From: Elgaria multicarinata webbii
Taxonomy: Eukaryota; Chordata; Lepidosauria; Squamata; Anguidae
DNA length: 64,000 nucleotides
Direction of reading: 5' to 3'
NCBI RefSeq assembly: GCF_023053635.1
Contig: NC_086182.1
Location: forward strand, 1,687,001-1,751,000
Shown here: one piece after another, positions 21,305 through 34,978 of the stretch
Position numbering within the stretch: position 1 is the first letter of the stretch
How the letters are laid out: each line of letters starts with the position of its first letter
Program-made: the position numbers and the translations under genes
The notes under the pieces: generated by a model
Told to the model about the DNA's origin: nothing
What the model saw: only the letters and a program-made list of their open reading frames with translations
Databases searched by the model: none

Positions 21305-24011
21305 GCGAGTATTCCTCACTTTGTTACATGGTGGTCTGTAGGAATGCACGTGACAGTGACTCCTGGAGGAGCCTGTCCTCCTCCTCCTATGGTGTTTCTC
21401 TTGTTGATGTGCTCAACTCTAGCAGATGAGCCCAGGATCTTTTCAGTATTAGAGAGGAGACACGTGGTCTGACTCCTGGATTGTACGCAGTTGCGCACAT
21501 GACTCGTGGGTCGTGGCCCAGCTTCCTCTGTGTCTGAGGCGGAACTGTGGTTCAGGGGCCATCTGTGGTTCTTAGTGCGCTTTCAAATGGTTGGTGAGAC
21601 CATGATGAAGAAGGTGGCGGACCATGCTGAAGAGCCGGAGGTTCCTTAGTCGTTCCTATTTCATCCGGGGTGTTGAATGCGAGGGCCAAATTCCATTTCA
21701 GAGAAGCTCTCTGGGGCTGCATTTCGGTGGTGGGCGGGGCTGAAGGCAGGAAGGGTGGGGCCAAAGTACTGGCATGTCAGTAGGTTAAGGCTTCTCCTGC
21801 CAGAAACTGAGGTGCATTTCAGCCTTTTAGAATGGGCAAATATTGCCCGAACGCCAGGAAGACACCAAACAATAGGTAGTTGTGGGGGTGGGGGTGGTTG
21901 GGGGAGGGAAGGGGTCATGGCCACCTGGAAAATCCCAGAGGGCTGGATTGGGACCCTAGGAGGTCCAGATTTGGCCACTGGGCCAAAGAGAGAAACTAGC
22001 TTTTAGTCCACATTTTAACGTTAAACTAAAAAGGCTGCTCGCCTTTTCTGCAAGCGGTTGCAGTGGAAGTGACAAAGAAAGGGAGGGCAATGAAGGCAAC
22101 AGAGTGGGCCTTGGTTTGGATTCCCAAGTGGGACACACTGGGGGCTACCTGAGCATCTTCACTGCCTAGCTGCCATAAGGCCAGACGGCAAAGGGTCAAG
22201 CAAACTACTGAGGGATCCACTGCAGAAAAAAAAGTGGAAGAGCCACCACTCCCTGCCATTGTGAGGGGAACTGGGGGAGACTGCCAGAGGCAGCTTTCAC
22301 CTGGGTAGAGGCACTGGCGCTACATGTTGGAGGCTTTGTGTAAAGAGGGGTGTCGTCTGATTACTCTCAGCCTTCCCCAATCTGATGCCCTCCAGATGTT
22401 TTGGACCAACTCCCATCAACGCAGCCAGCATGGCCAATGATCAGGAATGCTGGGAGGTGTGGTCCAAACACATCTGGAGGGTAGCAAGTTGGGGGAGGCT
22501 GGCTCCGATTCTGAGCCGTGAGCCTAAGATCTGCCTATGCTAAAGCCTGGGGGGGTAGTGCCACCTTCCTGGGGCTCTCCCTCTTCAGACTGCAGCTGGG
22601 GGCTCACATGACTGCATGCTCCTCTGTGAAAGGACATCCCTCCACCTGGAGAACTAGCATATCACGGGGAGTGCTAAGCTGACTCTTCTCCATGGCACCT
22701 CCTAGCTTTCCATGGACAGTGAGTTGTTGATGTGGCCGAGCATTCAGGAGTGTTATTGCGAGGGCTTTCCTGGGCACATCAGCCCTGAACGTCTGGACTT
22801 ACCCTGCTGAAAAGCATTGGGCTTGAGGTGATGCAGGCCGACATGCAAGCCAAGGTGGAAATTTGTTCATCATTGACCAAACTGCCAGCATCATCTCAGC
22901 AGGCAGTTCGGCTGTTATGAACAAAAGTCCTTTGGGTTGAGGATCCTGTAGGTTGTGTGCCGTTGATTGCCCTTCCTTGTGCATTGGTTGAAGTTACTGC
23001 TCAAAGAGTACTTCAGGGATTAGGCCATCATAAGTGGCACCATCCCTCTTGGGCCCACAGCTGCTGCCGTGCCAGTGGAAGAACGGCTGTAAGTATTCTG
23101 CCCACAAGGTTGCATCACAGTTAGCAATCAAACAAGTAAAGTCCATCCCATTGGGAAGTGTGTCACGTGCATGATTGCTAAGCATGATCTAATAGCAAGC
23201 AACCTATGTGGGTGGAAACTGTTGACGGTTTTCTGTTATCAGCGTATGAGCGACTGCAGGACTAGCAGCAATCACAGCACTGCTACGAAGCTGCATATCT
23301 GAAGACTGGGCCCGGCTGAAGATGACCAGCCATCAAAGTTAATTTAACTGGACAGTTTGGTTGATGCTTGATTGTCTGAATAGTTCCATGACTGTTTGCA
23401 CGTGAATTGATGCTGAAATTTGGCTGTGGGATGGCCCCCTTGCCCAGAGGCTTCTTAAAAAAGAGTCAGGCTCCATCTCTGCATGAAAGGTGGTTGGTTA
23501 CAGGGAGCAGACAACTCCCCTGTTAAAACAGCTCCACTGGCTTCCAGTCTGTTTCCGGGCACAATTCAAAGTGCTGGTTATGAACTATAAAGCTCTATAT
23601 GGTTCGGGTCCAGGTTATTTGAAAGAACGTATTCTCCCTTATGAGTCTGCCCGTGCTTTGAGATCTTCTGGAGAAGCCCTTCTTTCAGTCCCACCTTCTT
23701 CACAGGCACGCTTGGTGGGAACATGGGAGAGGGCCTTCTCGGTGGCTGCTCCGGTGCTCTGGAACTCTCTTCCCGGGGAAGCTAGGCTGGCTCCCTCCTT
23801 GATGGGCTTTCAGAAGCAGGCTAAAACTTTTTTGTTCCAGCAGGCCTTTGGAGAATAATCCAGCCCTCCATCTATGTTAATGTTTTATAATTTTGTTGTG
23901 TATTTTTTGATTGTTTATGGTTTTGTTTCCCTCCCCCCCCCCCATGTATATTTTAAACTTTGTAAGGCCACCTTGAGGCCCAGCATTGGGCAAAAGGTGG
24001 GATACAAATAA

Positions 24012-24058
<47 letters not shown>

Positions 24059-26576
24059 GTGGCAGTACTACTAACTGCACATGCCTCTCTCTATTCACAC
24101 ATTCTTTATCTACCACAAAAAGAGGAGAAAGGCGTCCCTCTTGCACATTTCACTTCGTAGAGGGTTAAAAAGCGATGCCTCTTCCAGATCTGCAGCAACT
24201 GACTTGCTGTGACACTGCACATTAATCCAGTCTTCTCCCATTTTGGGGGAACTGAAAAAAAATGCTCATTTGACTGAGGGTTGGTGTATCTTCAGATCTT
24301 TTAGGAACCGGCAACAGAGTTGAAGATTGCCACCAGGCAAGGCATCATGGCTCATGGAGTGGGAGTGAATGAATTTCTTTCATGGCCTTAAAGGCCACTT
24401 CCTTCATCCTTTAGAGGAAAAGAAAAGTGTCCTGTGGCTGCAGTTTACAGAGAAGTGATGAGCTTTGGGGGATGCAGTGTAGATTACCTTTAAAGACAGT
24501 TTGGAAATGGCTGTTGATCCGAAAAGCAGAGCCGGAATGTCAGTTGGAGCCCATCAATTGGACCGTATAATGCCAAACTTATACCAACAGCATTGGTTAC
24601 CTCTTCGTTTGTGGACTCAGTTTAAAGAGCTGGTTTTAATCTTTAAAGCCCTTAATGGCCTGGGTCCATGCTACCTTAGGGACAATCACCTCCCATGTAA
24701 GAGGCGCCCTGCTTTCTGTTTGTCACTGCTGGGAGCATGATGGCAAGGTAAGGCGGTGAGGCGAGGCATGGTCTTTTCTGAAGTGGTGCCTAAACTTTGG
24801 AATGGCCTTCCTGGGGGCACCTGTTGGGCTCCCTCCTTTCAGGTTGGCATTGAAAACCCACTTCTAGTTTTAGTTGTAGCATTTGTGTTTTAATGTTTCT
24901 TGTTTTAATCGTTTCTGTATGTGTTATTACTTTGCTGTAGACAGAAATATTTGTTTAAAAGCAAGGCAGGAATTAAAGAAACCCTGATTCCTAGAGCCAA
25001 CTACAGGAGCTGCTGCAGTCTGGGCAAGCCTATGCTAAACAATCTGGGTGATTTTGTCGCCTTGTGTCAGCGTGAAGGCTTCCTCAAGGCATCCAATCTC
25101 TTAGCAGCTTCACAGTAAAATGACTTCATACTGTCAGCAAACGGTCATCTCAGTGACAAAGTCTATTGATTGGCTGCTGGTTCTGCCCTTTTGGGGAACT
25201 GTGTTTTGGCTCCTGTTGTGTTTGTGTAGCCCAGGATGGAGGGTGATAGAGGGCCTGTCTGGGGTTCCAGGCATGGTGGCAGCATGCCAAACGTGAGGTC
25301 AGGAACGCCAAGGCAAGGATTTAGGCCAAGTGTGTTTCCTTATCAGAATCTGGGGGTCAGGAAGCTTTTCTCCTCAATTACTGGGGGCCCCATTTCTCAG
25401 GCCTGTGGAAACTGAGACCAGGGCAGTTTTTTATGCCCTTCTGTACTAGAAGTGGAGGTGCTTTTCCCAGGTGTGTAAGCACAAAGAGCTACCAACTCAC
25501 AGAGGCGTGCCTCCTGATTGGAAGCAGAGTAGAGAGCTTGGGCATGCTCTGCCCATGGTGGCAGGTAGGCCTCTGCTGTGCCGTTGCAGCAAGAATCGGC
25601 CAGCACGATATTACCTTTCCCTCGAGGGAATGCCCTAGAGCCACAACTTATTAAGAGCAACTAAATATCACAAAGAAGGGAGCAAGCTTTTGAGTTCTGC
25701 AGAGCTCTTTTTCAGTCTGGATGCTGGAAGTGAGGAGAGAAAAACCAAGGCATGATACTGAAGCCTCAAAATCTGAACATTGTAGCGGATTCAGAAGGTA
25801 TTGGACAGACGTAAAAGAGGCTGATTGGAAGAAGGGAAGGCTGGGGCAGGCAGCAGTGGGCTGCCGTTGATTATTGGCTGTGTTTCCTGCTGTCGGTCGC
25901 TTGGCACTTGGGTTGAAGGCGAGTGCTCTGGATATTGGGACTGTTTGAGCCAGAGGCAGGCTGCCTGGTGGCATGGATTCCGCACCAGTGCATTTTCTGT
26001 GGGTGAATCTGGTTGGGTTCCTGCTCAGTCTTGGGGTCTTCCTGTCAATCTACATATTTGGGATCAGGACTCTGCTTGCACTGTAGCTTTTCTGCTGCTC
26101 CTGCTGGGTCTGCAGGGGGTGAAACTGTTTGGTCAGTCCGGGGCTGGTGGGTGACCACTCCTGCTGCCCTTTAGTTGGACTTGAATAGTGAATAATTTGT
26201 CCCTTTTTCAAAGTCTTGTGCTGCTGGTAGGGGCTACTTGGTGCTGTAAATAAACCTGGCAGTTCAGGTATGAGTGGCTTAAGCTGAGAGGGAAAGGGAG
26301 AGATAGAGGAACTTCCACGGCAAAGAACTGGTAGAGCGCCCATGGCCCTGATCCAGGGTCAGCAACCAGAGGCCTTGTGAGGGATCTTGTCTGATCTCCA
26401 GTTGTCAAGCTAGATGCTGAAGAGATGTGGGGGAAATGCTGATCCAGGTGGCTACATTGGGGTGGGCAGGTGGGGCTCAGGTACTGTTGACCCAGCCCCA
26501 ATTCCTTTTCAAAGTAGCCCTAATTGTTGAGCTGGTGTAGACAGTATGTTTATTTTGGGCCCCAGTGAGGCTTTTG

Positions 26577-26611
<35 letters not shown>

Positions 26612-29534
26612 AATGCAGAGTTTGTTATGTGTGGAAATATAAATTGCTCAGGCTAAGAGTACTAGATCACATGCTGCCTCAACTTAATGTAATATATTCC
26701 AATGGCTGTGTAACGTTTTGTCTAAAATGATAATGGTGGTGGGCAGGGAAACATGTCAGTGAAAAGAAAGCTAAAAGCCAAATAAAAGCCCCATCATCAC
26801 AGTTCAGGGTTTTGTAGTCCAGCTTCTCAAAGAGGAAACTCCCCTGCTCATTGTTTCTGTCTTGTGAGCCATGCTTCTAGCCTTCCTGTCAGTTAGTGAC
26901 TAATTTTCCAGTTTCTGCATGTTGCATTTGTGTAGCCAAAGTAAAGCAGTTGCAAGCAGGAATCTTTGAATCATGCTGTTCACCTCCTAGGGCGAGTTGG
27001 AGGAGGGAGCATAATTTCTTAGGACTGCTTCGCACACGGCACTTGTAACTGGCACGTGGTGGAAGACCTGCATTGCCTTTTGAGGCAAGTGTAGCACAAG
27101 TGTAGTGTGGCGGCCCCCATCCTGTGGAACTCTCTGCCTCTGGAGGTCAGGTAGGCGCCAATTTTTTATTCCTTCCGTCGGCTCCTGAAAATGTAGTTGT
27201 TCCAGGAAGCCTTCCTTGAATGACCAGCTGCGTTTTTATTTGTACTTTGTTTCTTTTAAAAATGTATTTTAATGTGTTCTTATTCTGGTTTTATTCTTTT
27301 ATTCTATTTGTCCAATGCCCTGAAATTCTTGAATGGGGAGCGGTATATAAATATGGTAAATAAATAAATAAAGAAATGCTACTCTCATGTGCCCCAAAGC
27401 ACATATTCAGCCCTCTGGGTGCCTTTGTCCCGAGAATTGCAACTGGAGAGGCCGGGCCGGGTCTGTGCTGTTGCCTGGCCTGCTGGCACCCAGTGGCAGT
27501 CACCTTGCAGGTTGGCCTCTCTCGGTGTAGATGCTACAGCTGAGGTGTTCTGAAGCACCTTTGCCGGTGATTCCACAGAAGAGCTGATAGCTGAGTGCAC
27601 ATTTCCCCTGCCTCAGAGCGCACATTCCCCCTGTCCCCCCAGAGCAGCATGGCTCTTAGCATGTGAGACAGTCAGAGCTCCCCACACCAGGGGGGGGGGG
27701 GCTTTCCCCACCCCACCCTGTTTCAGCATGAGTCCGTATCGCTCTGCTGCCACCCAGGAGCACGTCGCCCCCAGCTCCGTTTTTAGCAATTCTAGATTTG
27801 CAGTGGGGAGGGAGAAAGAGTCAGCGCAGTGTGTTTAGCAGGGTATGTGGAATGATGCACATAATTTCAGAGCACTGCCAACACATCATCCCCTACTTAC
27901 TAAGCATACTGGTTCCCTCATGAGAAATATGCTTAGATCACCACCTACACTGTCAGTTACCAAATCCACCCACATAGCAGCAGCAGCAGCAGCAGCAGCA
28001 GCTCTGAGCAGGTCAGCACTTGCCTTTAAAGCTGGCTTGTGACAAAACGCACCAGAAGCCTCCATTTCCCCCCTTTTCACTTTCCTTTTGACTTCTGTTT
28101 TTCTTTCTCCCCAGCCATAGGCAGCCAAAGACATTTGGTGCCTCGAGCAGAACACGCACCCACACCCACACCGATAAAAAGTAAAGCAAACTCATTATTT
28201 GGGGAAAAGCTGGAGCGGAGTCAGGTTTCCCAGTACTGACACAGGACAGCCAAATCAGTGAGACTTCTTTATTGCAGGAAATCTCACAGTAACAGCTTAA
28301 TGGTTACACACTTCAGAAATCGCATAGCTGATGGTCAGTAGCTATAGGCTCCAAGAAACTCCAGAACAGTCGAAAGCTAATCACTGCTACTGTGACAAGA
28401 TCCTCATCAATACATGGGATCCAAACCTGAACAGGGAGGGGAATGCACAGTGTGAAGTAGGAAGTCATTCTTTGCATAGTTAAATTATGAATTTCACTAC
28501 CACGAGATGTGGTGATGGCCACCAATTTGGGTGGCGTTAGAAGGGGGTTGGATAAATTCCTGGAGGAGAAGGCTATCAATGGCTACTAGCCCTGATGGTT
28601 ATGTGCTACCTCCAGTATCTGAGACAGTAAGCCTATATACACCAGTTGCTTTGTTGGCCCTTGGTTGACAGCTGGATGGCCGCTGTGTGAACGGAGTGCT
28701 GGACTAGATGGACCCTCAGTCTGATCCAGCAGGGCTCTTCATATGTTCTAATGATTCCTGACATGATCCCTGAGGTAATGAAAGGAGCAAATTCTTGAAA
28801 GGTATAACAAAGAGAGCTAATCTAACTTTGGATCATACGTTGGTAACTCCAGGCAACATGGTCAAAGTTTAAACATGATCAAGGAAGGGGTAAACTCACA
28901 GATGCAAGGAGCCTAGTGCCAGCACTTTCGCATTAGCATCTCCATGCTGCATGAGTCCAGGCAAAGGAAAGTCCAACTGTTGTAGATCAAACTCAGACTG
29001 ATGGTACATTGAGGTGACAACAAACAAAGACACACAATCCACAGCAAATGAGAGTTCAAGTCTATGAAAAGCTTCACAGTACTTTTCATGGCAAGTCCTT
29101 AGCAATGCAAAGTTCCAGTTAGGAGAGTCATTGTACAGAGTGCCTCCAGAGGCACAGTCAATGATGGATCCAAACAGGGAGGGGTTTCAGGCATTGCAGA
29201 CCAGATGTTCCTAGCAAAGACTCCTCACCTTTGCATCAGCTTAAAAAGGGAGGTGTAGGCGTACTTTGGACCACTTGACAGACAAGGACATTTGGCCTTT
29301 CAGCAATGCCCCTGTCCAAACGGAGGCACTCCTCAGCCCACCAGGATGATGCTTCAGTCTGGGCGATCCTTCTGCAAACCCCCACCTCTTCCTCTGTCAG
29401 GTTCTCATCGAGAACTCCCATACACCCAGGCTGAACCAGGGGGAAGAAGTGACTCTCACCTGCTCTTCTCTGAGAACATTGACAGAGATAAGCTTGCACA
29501 AATCCTGACATTCCATAGACCAAATAGGCCCAAA

Positions 29535-29578
<44 letters not shown>

Positions 29579-32500
29579 ATATATTTCTTACCCGCCTCTC
29601 CACTTGGATCGAGGCGGGGAACAGCAATGAATATAAAACACATTAAATACTGATTAAAAACATACCATACATGATTAAAACATCCTAAAAACATTCTAAA
29701 ATTTCACTGGGTAGGCCTGCCGGAATAGATTAATCTTTATTGCTTTTTTAAATTCTAAAAGACTGTCAAGTTGCCGAATCTCCTCTGGCAGGCCATTCCA
29801 CAGTCTGGGAGCAGCAGAAGAGAAGGTCCTCTGGGTAACAGTTGTCAATCTAGTTTTGGTTGACTCTGAAGTAGATTCTTCCCAGAGGACCTGAGTGTGT
29901 GGGGCAGATTGTATGGGAGAAGGCGATCCTGCAGGTAGCCTGGACCCAAACCATGTAGGGCTTTAAAGGTAATAACCAACACTTTGTACTTCGCCCGGAA
30001 ACTAATTGGCAGCCAGTGAAGAGATTTTAAAACTTGTGTAATGTGGTCACCCCTAGGTGTACCAGTGACCAGCCTGGCTGCCATATTTTGGACTAATTGA
30101 AGTTTCTGGACTAGGCACAAAGGTAGCCCCATGTAGAGTGCATTGCAGAAGTCAAGCCTTGAAGTTACCAGTGCGTGCACTACCATCTTTAGGTCTTCCA
30201 GCTCTAGGAAGGGGCTCAGCTGGCGTATCAGCCGAAGCTGATAGTAAGCACTCCTGGCTGTCACATCTATCTGGGCTGTCATTTGGAGCAACGGATCCAG
30301 AAGCACCCCCAAGCTGCAAACCCAGTCTTTCAGGGGGAACGTAACCCCATCCAGAACTGGTTGACACACCTCCAAACCCAGGTTGCGGCCTTTGACAGCT
30401 AGCACCTCCGTCTTGTCTGGATTCAGCTTCAGTTTGTTTTTCCTCATCCAGCCCATTACCACCTCCAAGCATTCATTCAGGGGAGACACACTATCTTTAG
30501 CTGATGCTGTTGTCGAAGACATAGAGAAATATATTTGGGTGTCATCAGCATACTGATAGCACCCTGCCTCATGCCTCCGGATGATCTCTCCCAGTGGTTT
30601 CATGTAAATATTAAATAGCATTGGGGAAAGGATGGCACCTTGCCGTATGCCACACGGCAGCTCCTTCTTTGAGGAGCAGCTGTCCCCAAGCATCACCATC
30701 TGGAACCTGCCCGAGAGGTAGGACCGGAACCACTGAAGCACAGTGCCCCCAATTCCCAATCCCCTCAGGTGTTCCAGAAGGATACCATGTTCAATGGTAT
30801 TGAAAGCAGCTGAGAGGTCAAACAGTACCAGCAGGGACACACTCCCCCTGTCAACACTCAGGTGTAGATCATCCACTAAGGTGACCATAGCGGTCTCAAC
30901 TCCGTATCCTGTAAAGCCGTTTTGATATGGGTCTAGAAAATCTGCATCATCCAAAACTGCTTGGAGTTGGTGAGCCACTGCCCTCTCGATCACCTTTCCC
31001 TGATGGAAAACTCCCCTCCCTGAGAGATGCATTAATAATACATTGTAGTTGTACTCTAACTGCATCTCCTCCCTGGGCGACCAACCAAGAAGGACAGGGA
31101 TCGAGAGGGCAAGTCGTCTTCCTCACTCGTCCAAGCAGCTTGTCCACATCCTGGGTACTCACCAACTGAAGCTGATCCAGTGTAATCCTACTCGCAGAGT
31201 TGCTGGACACTCCATTGTCAGCTTCTGCTATAATGAGTGTGTCTAAGTCAGCTCTTATCTGAGAGATTTTATCTATGAAATGATAGTTAAAAGCATCACA
31301 GTGAACTACCCTAGGCTCTAAAGTCGGGTTCAGGGGGGAAGGTGTCTGCGTTAGACCCCTCACCACCCTGAACAGTTAAATCTTAGAAGGCCCACTGCCA
31401 TGCTGAAACTATCCCTGACACTGAATGACAGACCAGTGCTCTGCAATCCCAGGTATTTCCAGGTAAGGCTGGGAAAAACTTTGAAGAGCCACTTCCACTC
31501 AGATGTGGACAGTACTGAGCCAGGTGGGCCAGTGGATTGACTTGGCAGAAGGCCAACTTCCTAGGTTTCTAACTCTGTTGTTGTCTATTTCCTGCCCTTT
31601 AACCATACCTCCAAAATCAGTCCCTCAGGAAAGGCCACCTTAGCCTGTATGGTGGTGTAGTTGGCCCTGTTCCCAGTCATGGCACATTCTCTGGACTGGC
31701 ATTCATTCTTTCTCTCCCAAGCAGACTGGGGCCTTGGAGTCTCTACCCTGTCCGTTTTTCCTGTGCCTTGAGGGGGACGGAGGAGCTGTCCCAGCAACTC
31801 ACAGATGTGGAGTACAGTGGCTGGCAGGTAGAGGGAGTTGGAGGCCTTCTCTGAGATCTGGCTCTTTGGGCCTTATACAGTTGTCAGGATGTGAACCTTC
31901 AGTGGGTCTTGCATTGCTGACCTGTGCAATGGGAGATGGGGATTTGCACTATGTGTTGTCACCTGTTCTTCAGAGAATTTGAACCCTGGCAACTGTAAGT
32001 CTCACAGACCTTGAGCAAGGCCCCAAGTCCATTTTGCTAAGGTTCCTCACTACTTCTCACCTAGATTTTTCTTTAAAATAACTGATTTGAGAAGGCCTGG
32101 GAGCTTAATGCTTATGGGGTCCTATTTGTGGTGTGTCTTAAATTCCATATTCTAATAATATATTGTAGGCATATTTAAATAATAGTCACTGGACAAGAAT
32201 TGAAACAGTTATGTGGGGTTAGATCCAAATGATACAGCCTTTTGGTTTGTAAGTAGCTTATGGATCTGCACTCCAAATCAAGTTGTCTGTGTCATTAAGA
32301 GGTGTTTGGCTTTGTCCTTCAGCCTTGTCCTTGCATGTAAGTGGTGATATAATCAAAGGGACTGACTTCCGAGAGCCTGTGTTCTTGGGAGGGAAGTGTT
32401 TAGCACCCACACATCTGAGGCCGTGTGCTTCTGGTACATGAATCTTCAGTGTTACCTTTTTCTTAACAATACTCTTGCCAACCTGCCGTTTCCATTTTCT

Positions 32501-34931
32501 GTTTATGCTCCCATACATAAACTTCCTTGAGTGCATACTGAAAATAGATCCACTGAGGTTTCTGATGGAGTCCAGCAATGCCAACTTGTTGCCTTTGAAA
32601 GGCAGCATCTATGGCAGCATGCCATGTTCCAAACAGTTTGGTGTTTCCCCTGAGGGAGTTGCCATAGATCCTCAATGGCCGTCCCTATTGGTGGGCAGAA
32701 GCCCCTTTCCCTGAACAAACATGGATTGTTGCTCCTGTTCTTCGCTCCCCTGAATGCTGAGGCTTCTTCGGTTTCTTTGACCAGCCAATGCCTGGCAAGA
32801 TGTCCATCCCTCCTTTCCCTCCCAGAACATGATTTGGTGGCATGATTGTTAGTTACCTGGCCAGCACTTCCCCTCCCGTCTCTCTCCCCCCCCTTTTCTT
32901 ATCTATGCAGTTATGATCTGGGGTAGTGGTGGGGGATGCCCTTGGATTTGCAAATGGAATTTTTATTTAGTAAAAGCTTTTATAATCTGCTGCTTCTTTA
33001 GCTTGCAAAGAAGCTGTATAGTATTGTTGACAAATACTAAATTGCTTGGGGTCACATGTTGGAGGAAAACAAAGGACATAGTTCCTGCCCAGACAGCATA
33101 CATTTTGTAGACGATATCAAGCGATAGAGACTGGGTGCACTTGAGTTTATCAGTGCCTATTGAGGCCTGGTGTTTGGAGCTTGTTAACTTTGATTCACAT
33201 GTGGGATCTCTGCTTTCATGATCCTTTAATTTATGTTTTTTTTAATCTTTTGTATTGTATAACTCAGATTGGGAAAATGACGCACCTACAGAGTTCCCAG
33301 CATCTTCACTATTCCTACTTTATGTGCTTTGCTTAGCGGAACTTCCTGGATGACGTAGGCTTCTGCCTACACAATCTCGTACTAGAATAAATTTGTTAGT
33401 CTTTAAGGACAAAATCACCTTGGAAGTTCTGCTGTATGCTGTATGTAAGCCCCAGTGAAATGATTGGGAGGATGTATAATAGAGGAAGCCACAGGGCTCC
33501 TTGTTGAGATTTTTTTTCTTTCATTGTTTTTCCAAAAGAGTTACCTATCTCTGCTTCTGGTAGCGGTGTAACTGAGCACCCCCTGGTTTATTTGCTTGTG
33601 TAAACACTGCAGACACTATTCTAAATATTTTGATATGCACAAACTAGTAGATATGAGCTTATCTTAAGGACTCCAACTGTATGCCATTCCAGCTGTAAAA
33701 TACAAACATGAACTTTGCTTCAGAACACGATGATGCACCAGAAATCTCAAGTCACCTTTGGGGTGTGTGTGTGTGTGTGTGCATTTACATGCATGTATGT
33801 GCACATGTTTAAAAATCTCAACATACGAGGTTTCAGATAGTTAGTCTATCCTTCACAGTCTTATCTACCACTCTGACTTATAGCTGCTCTTCAAGGTCTC
33901 AGGCAGAGATGGGCTTTTCCCATTCCGTGCTGCCTTAAATGTTGAGGCCTGGGCCCTTCTGCATGCAAGGTATCTGCTTTTGTGTGGTCCCTCTTTCCTG
34001 TGCTTCCAGTTCTTTGAAAGCTAGTGTAACCCAGTGGTTTTGAGACCGAGTGCTGAACATAGACACTCTTAATTCAAATCTCACCTCTGCCAAAAAGTTA
34101 CCAGGTGTTTTTGGGCAAGCCACTATTCTGTCAGCCTCTATCTACCTTAGAGAGCTGTTCCAAGAACTGTTGAGATGATGCTCTCTTGTGATACAAAACT
34201 CTTTGCACACTTGCAGGTGCTTAGGAATTTCGCCATGTGCCAAGGAGTCATGTAGGGGCCCTTTCAGAGAGTCCTTCCCTATCTGGAATTGGGCCATTGG
34301 GTATCAGAATGAATTTATTTTCTTTGGTAGCACCCCCCTTCCTTGCCTGTGGACCACCTGGGAGAGATGAGTTTGCCCATCTTGCTCCAAGAAGTGTTTA
34401 AAGTGTTTTCAGTGCCAGCCTAGATAATAAAAACCTTCCTAATGTGGACTGTAGTGAACAGTCATTGTAACTGTCTACTATGGAGTATCGGCCTGCTTTT
34501 TTATTGGGTTTTAAGATTTTAATGTTTTTTAAAAAAATTGGATTGTATTTTAATTGCTTTGTGTTGGATCATTTTTTGGCTGAAAAGCAGGATGAATATA
34601 AAGTACAAAGGACAGTTTGTGCTTCCACTGAAAGAGGAAAGCCCCCCCCCCCCATCCCCTGGCTAAAACAAACAAAAAGAGGTATTTTAAAGTAGCTGAA
34701 TAAAATTCCAAATGCCAAAAAATTGAGCAGTCAGAACTAATGTTTTTTAGTTTTCCACAGAAGGTCCAGCTACAAGAGCACTCTGGTATTCTAAAACTGG
34801 GATTTCAGAGTGAAAGGAGAATAAAATGGAGAGAAGTGCTCTATTAGATTGTAAGCCTATGCGGCAGGGTCTTGCTATTTACTGTGTATAATCTGTACAG
34901 CACCATGTACATTGATGGTGCTATATAAATA

Positions 34932-34978
<47 letters not shown>

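Larger units (their letters stand above)
24966..27089 (+). other. TET3 intron with unassigned repeats
   Basis: No exon is seen. A hammerhead-core repeat fragment lies at about 25,660-25,745 on the minus strand, and a (GT)n microsatellite at 26,580-26,608. The part from 25,170 to 25,660 looks repeat-derived but I could not classify it. Confidence 0.45.

Noticed and set aside
28230-29533. Possible remnant of an LTR-type element interrupted by a CR1
   Set aside because: The DNA looks repetitive, but I could not define paired terminal repeats or any recognisable coding part, so it is left unassigned.
32463-32718. Overlapping 70-codon minus-strand frames, checked as a possible host exon
   Set aside because: No domain, and no convincing splice sites in phase; probably a repeat remnant or chance.
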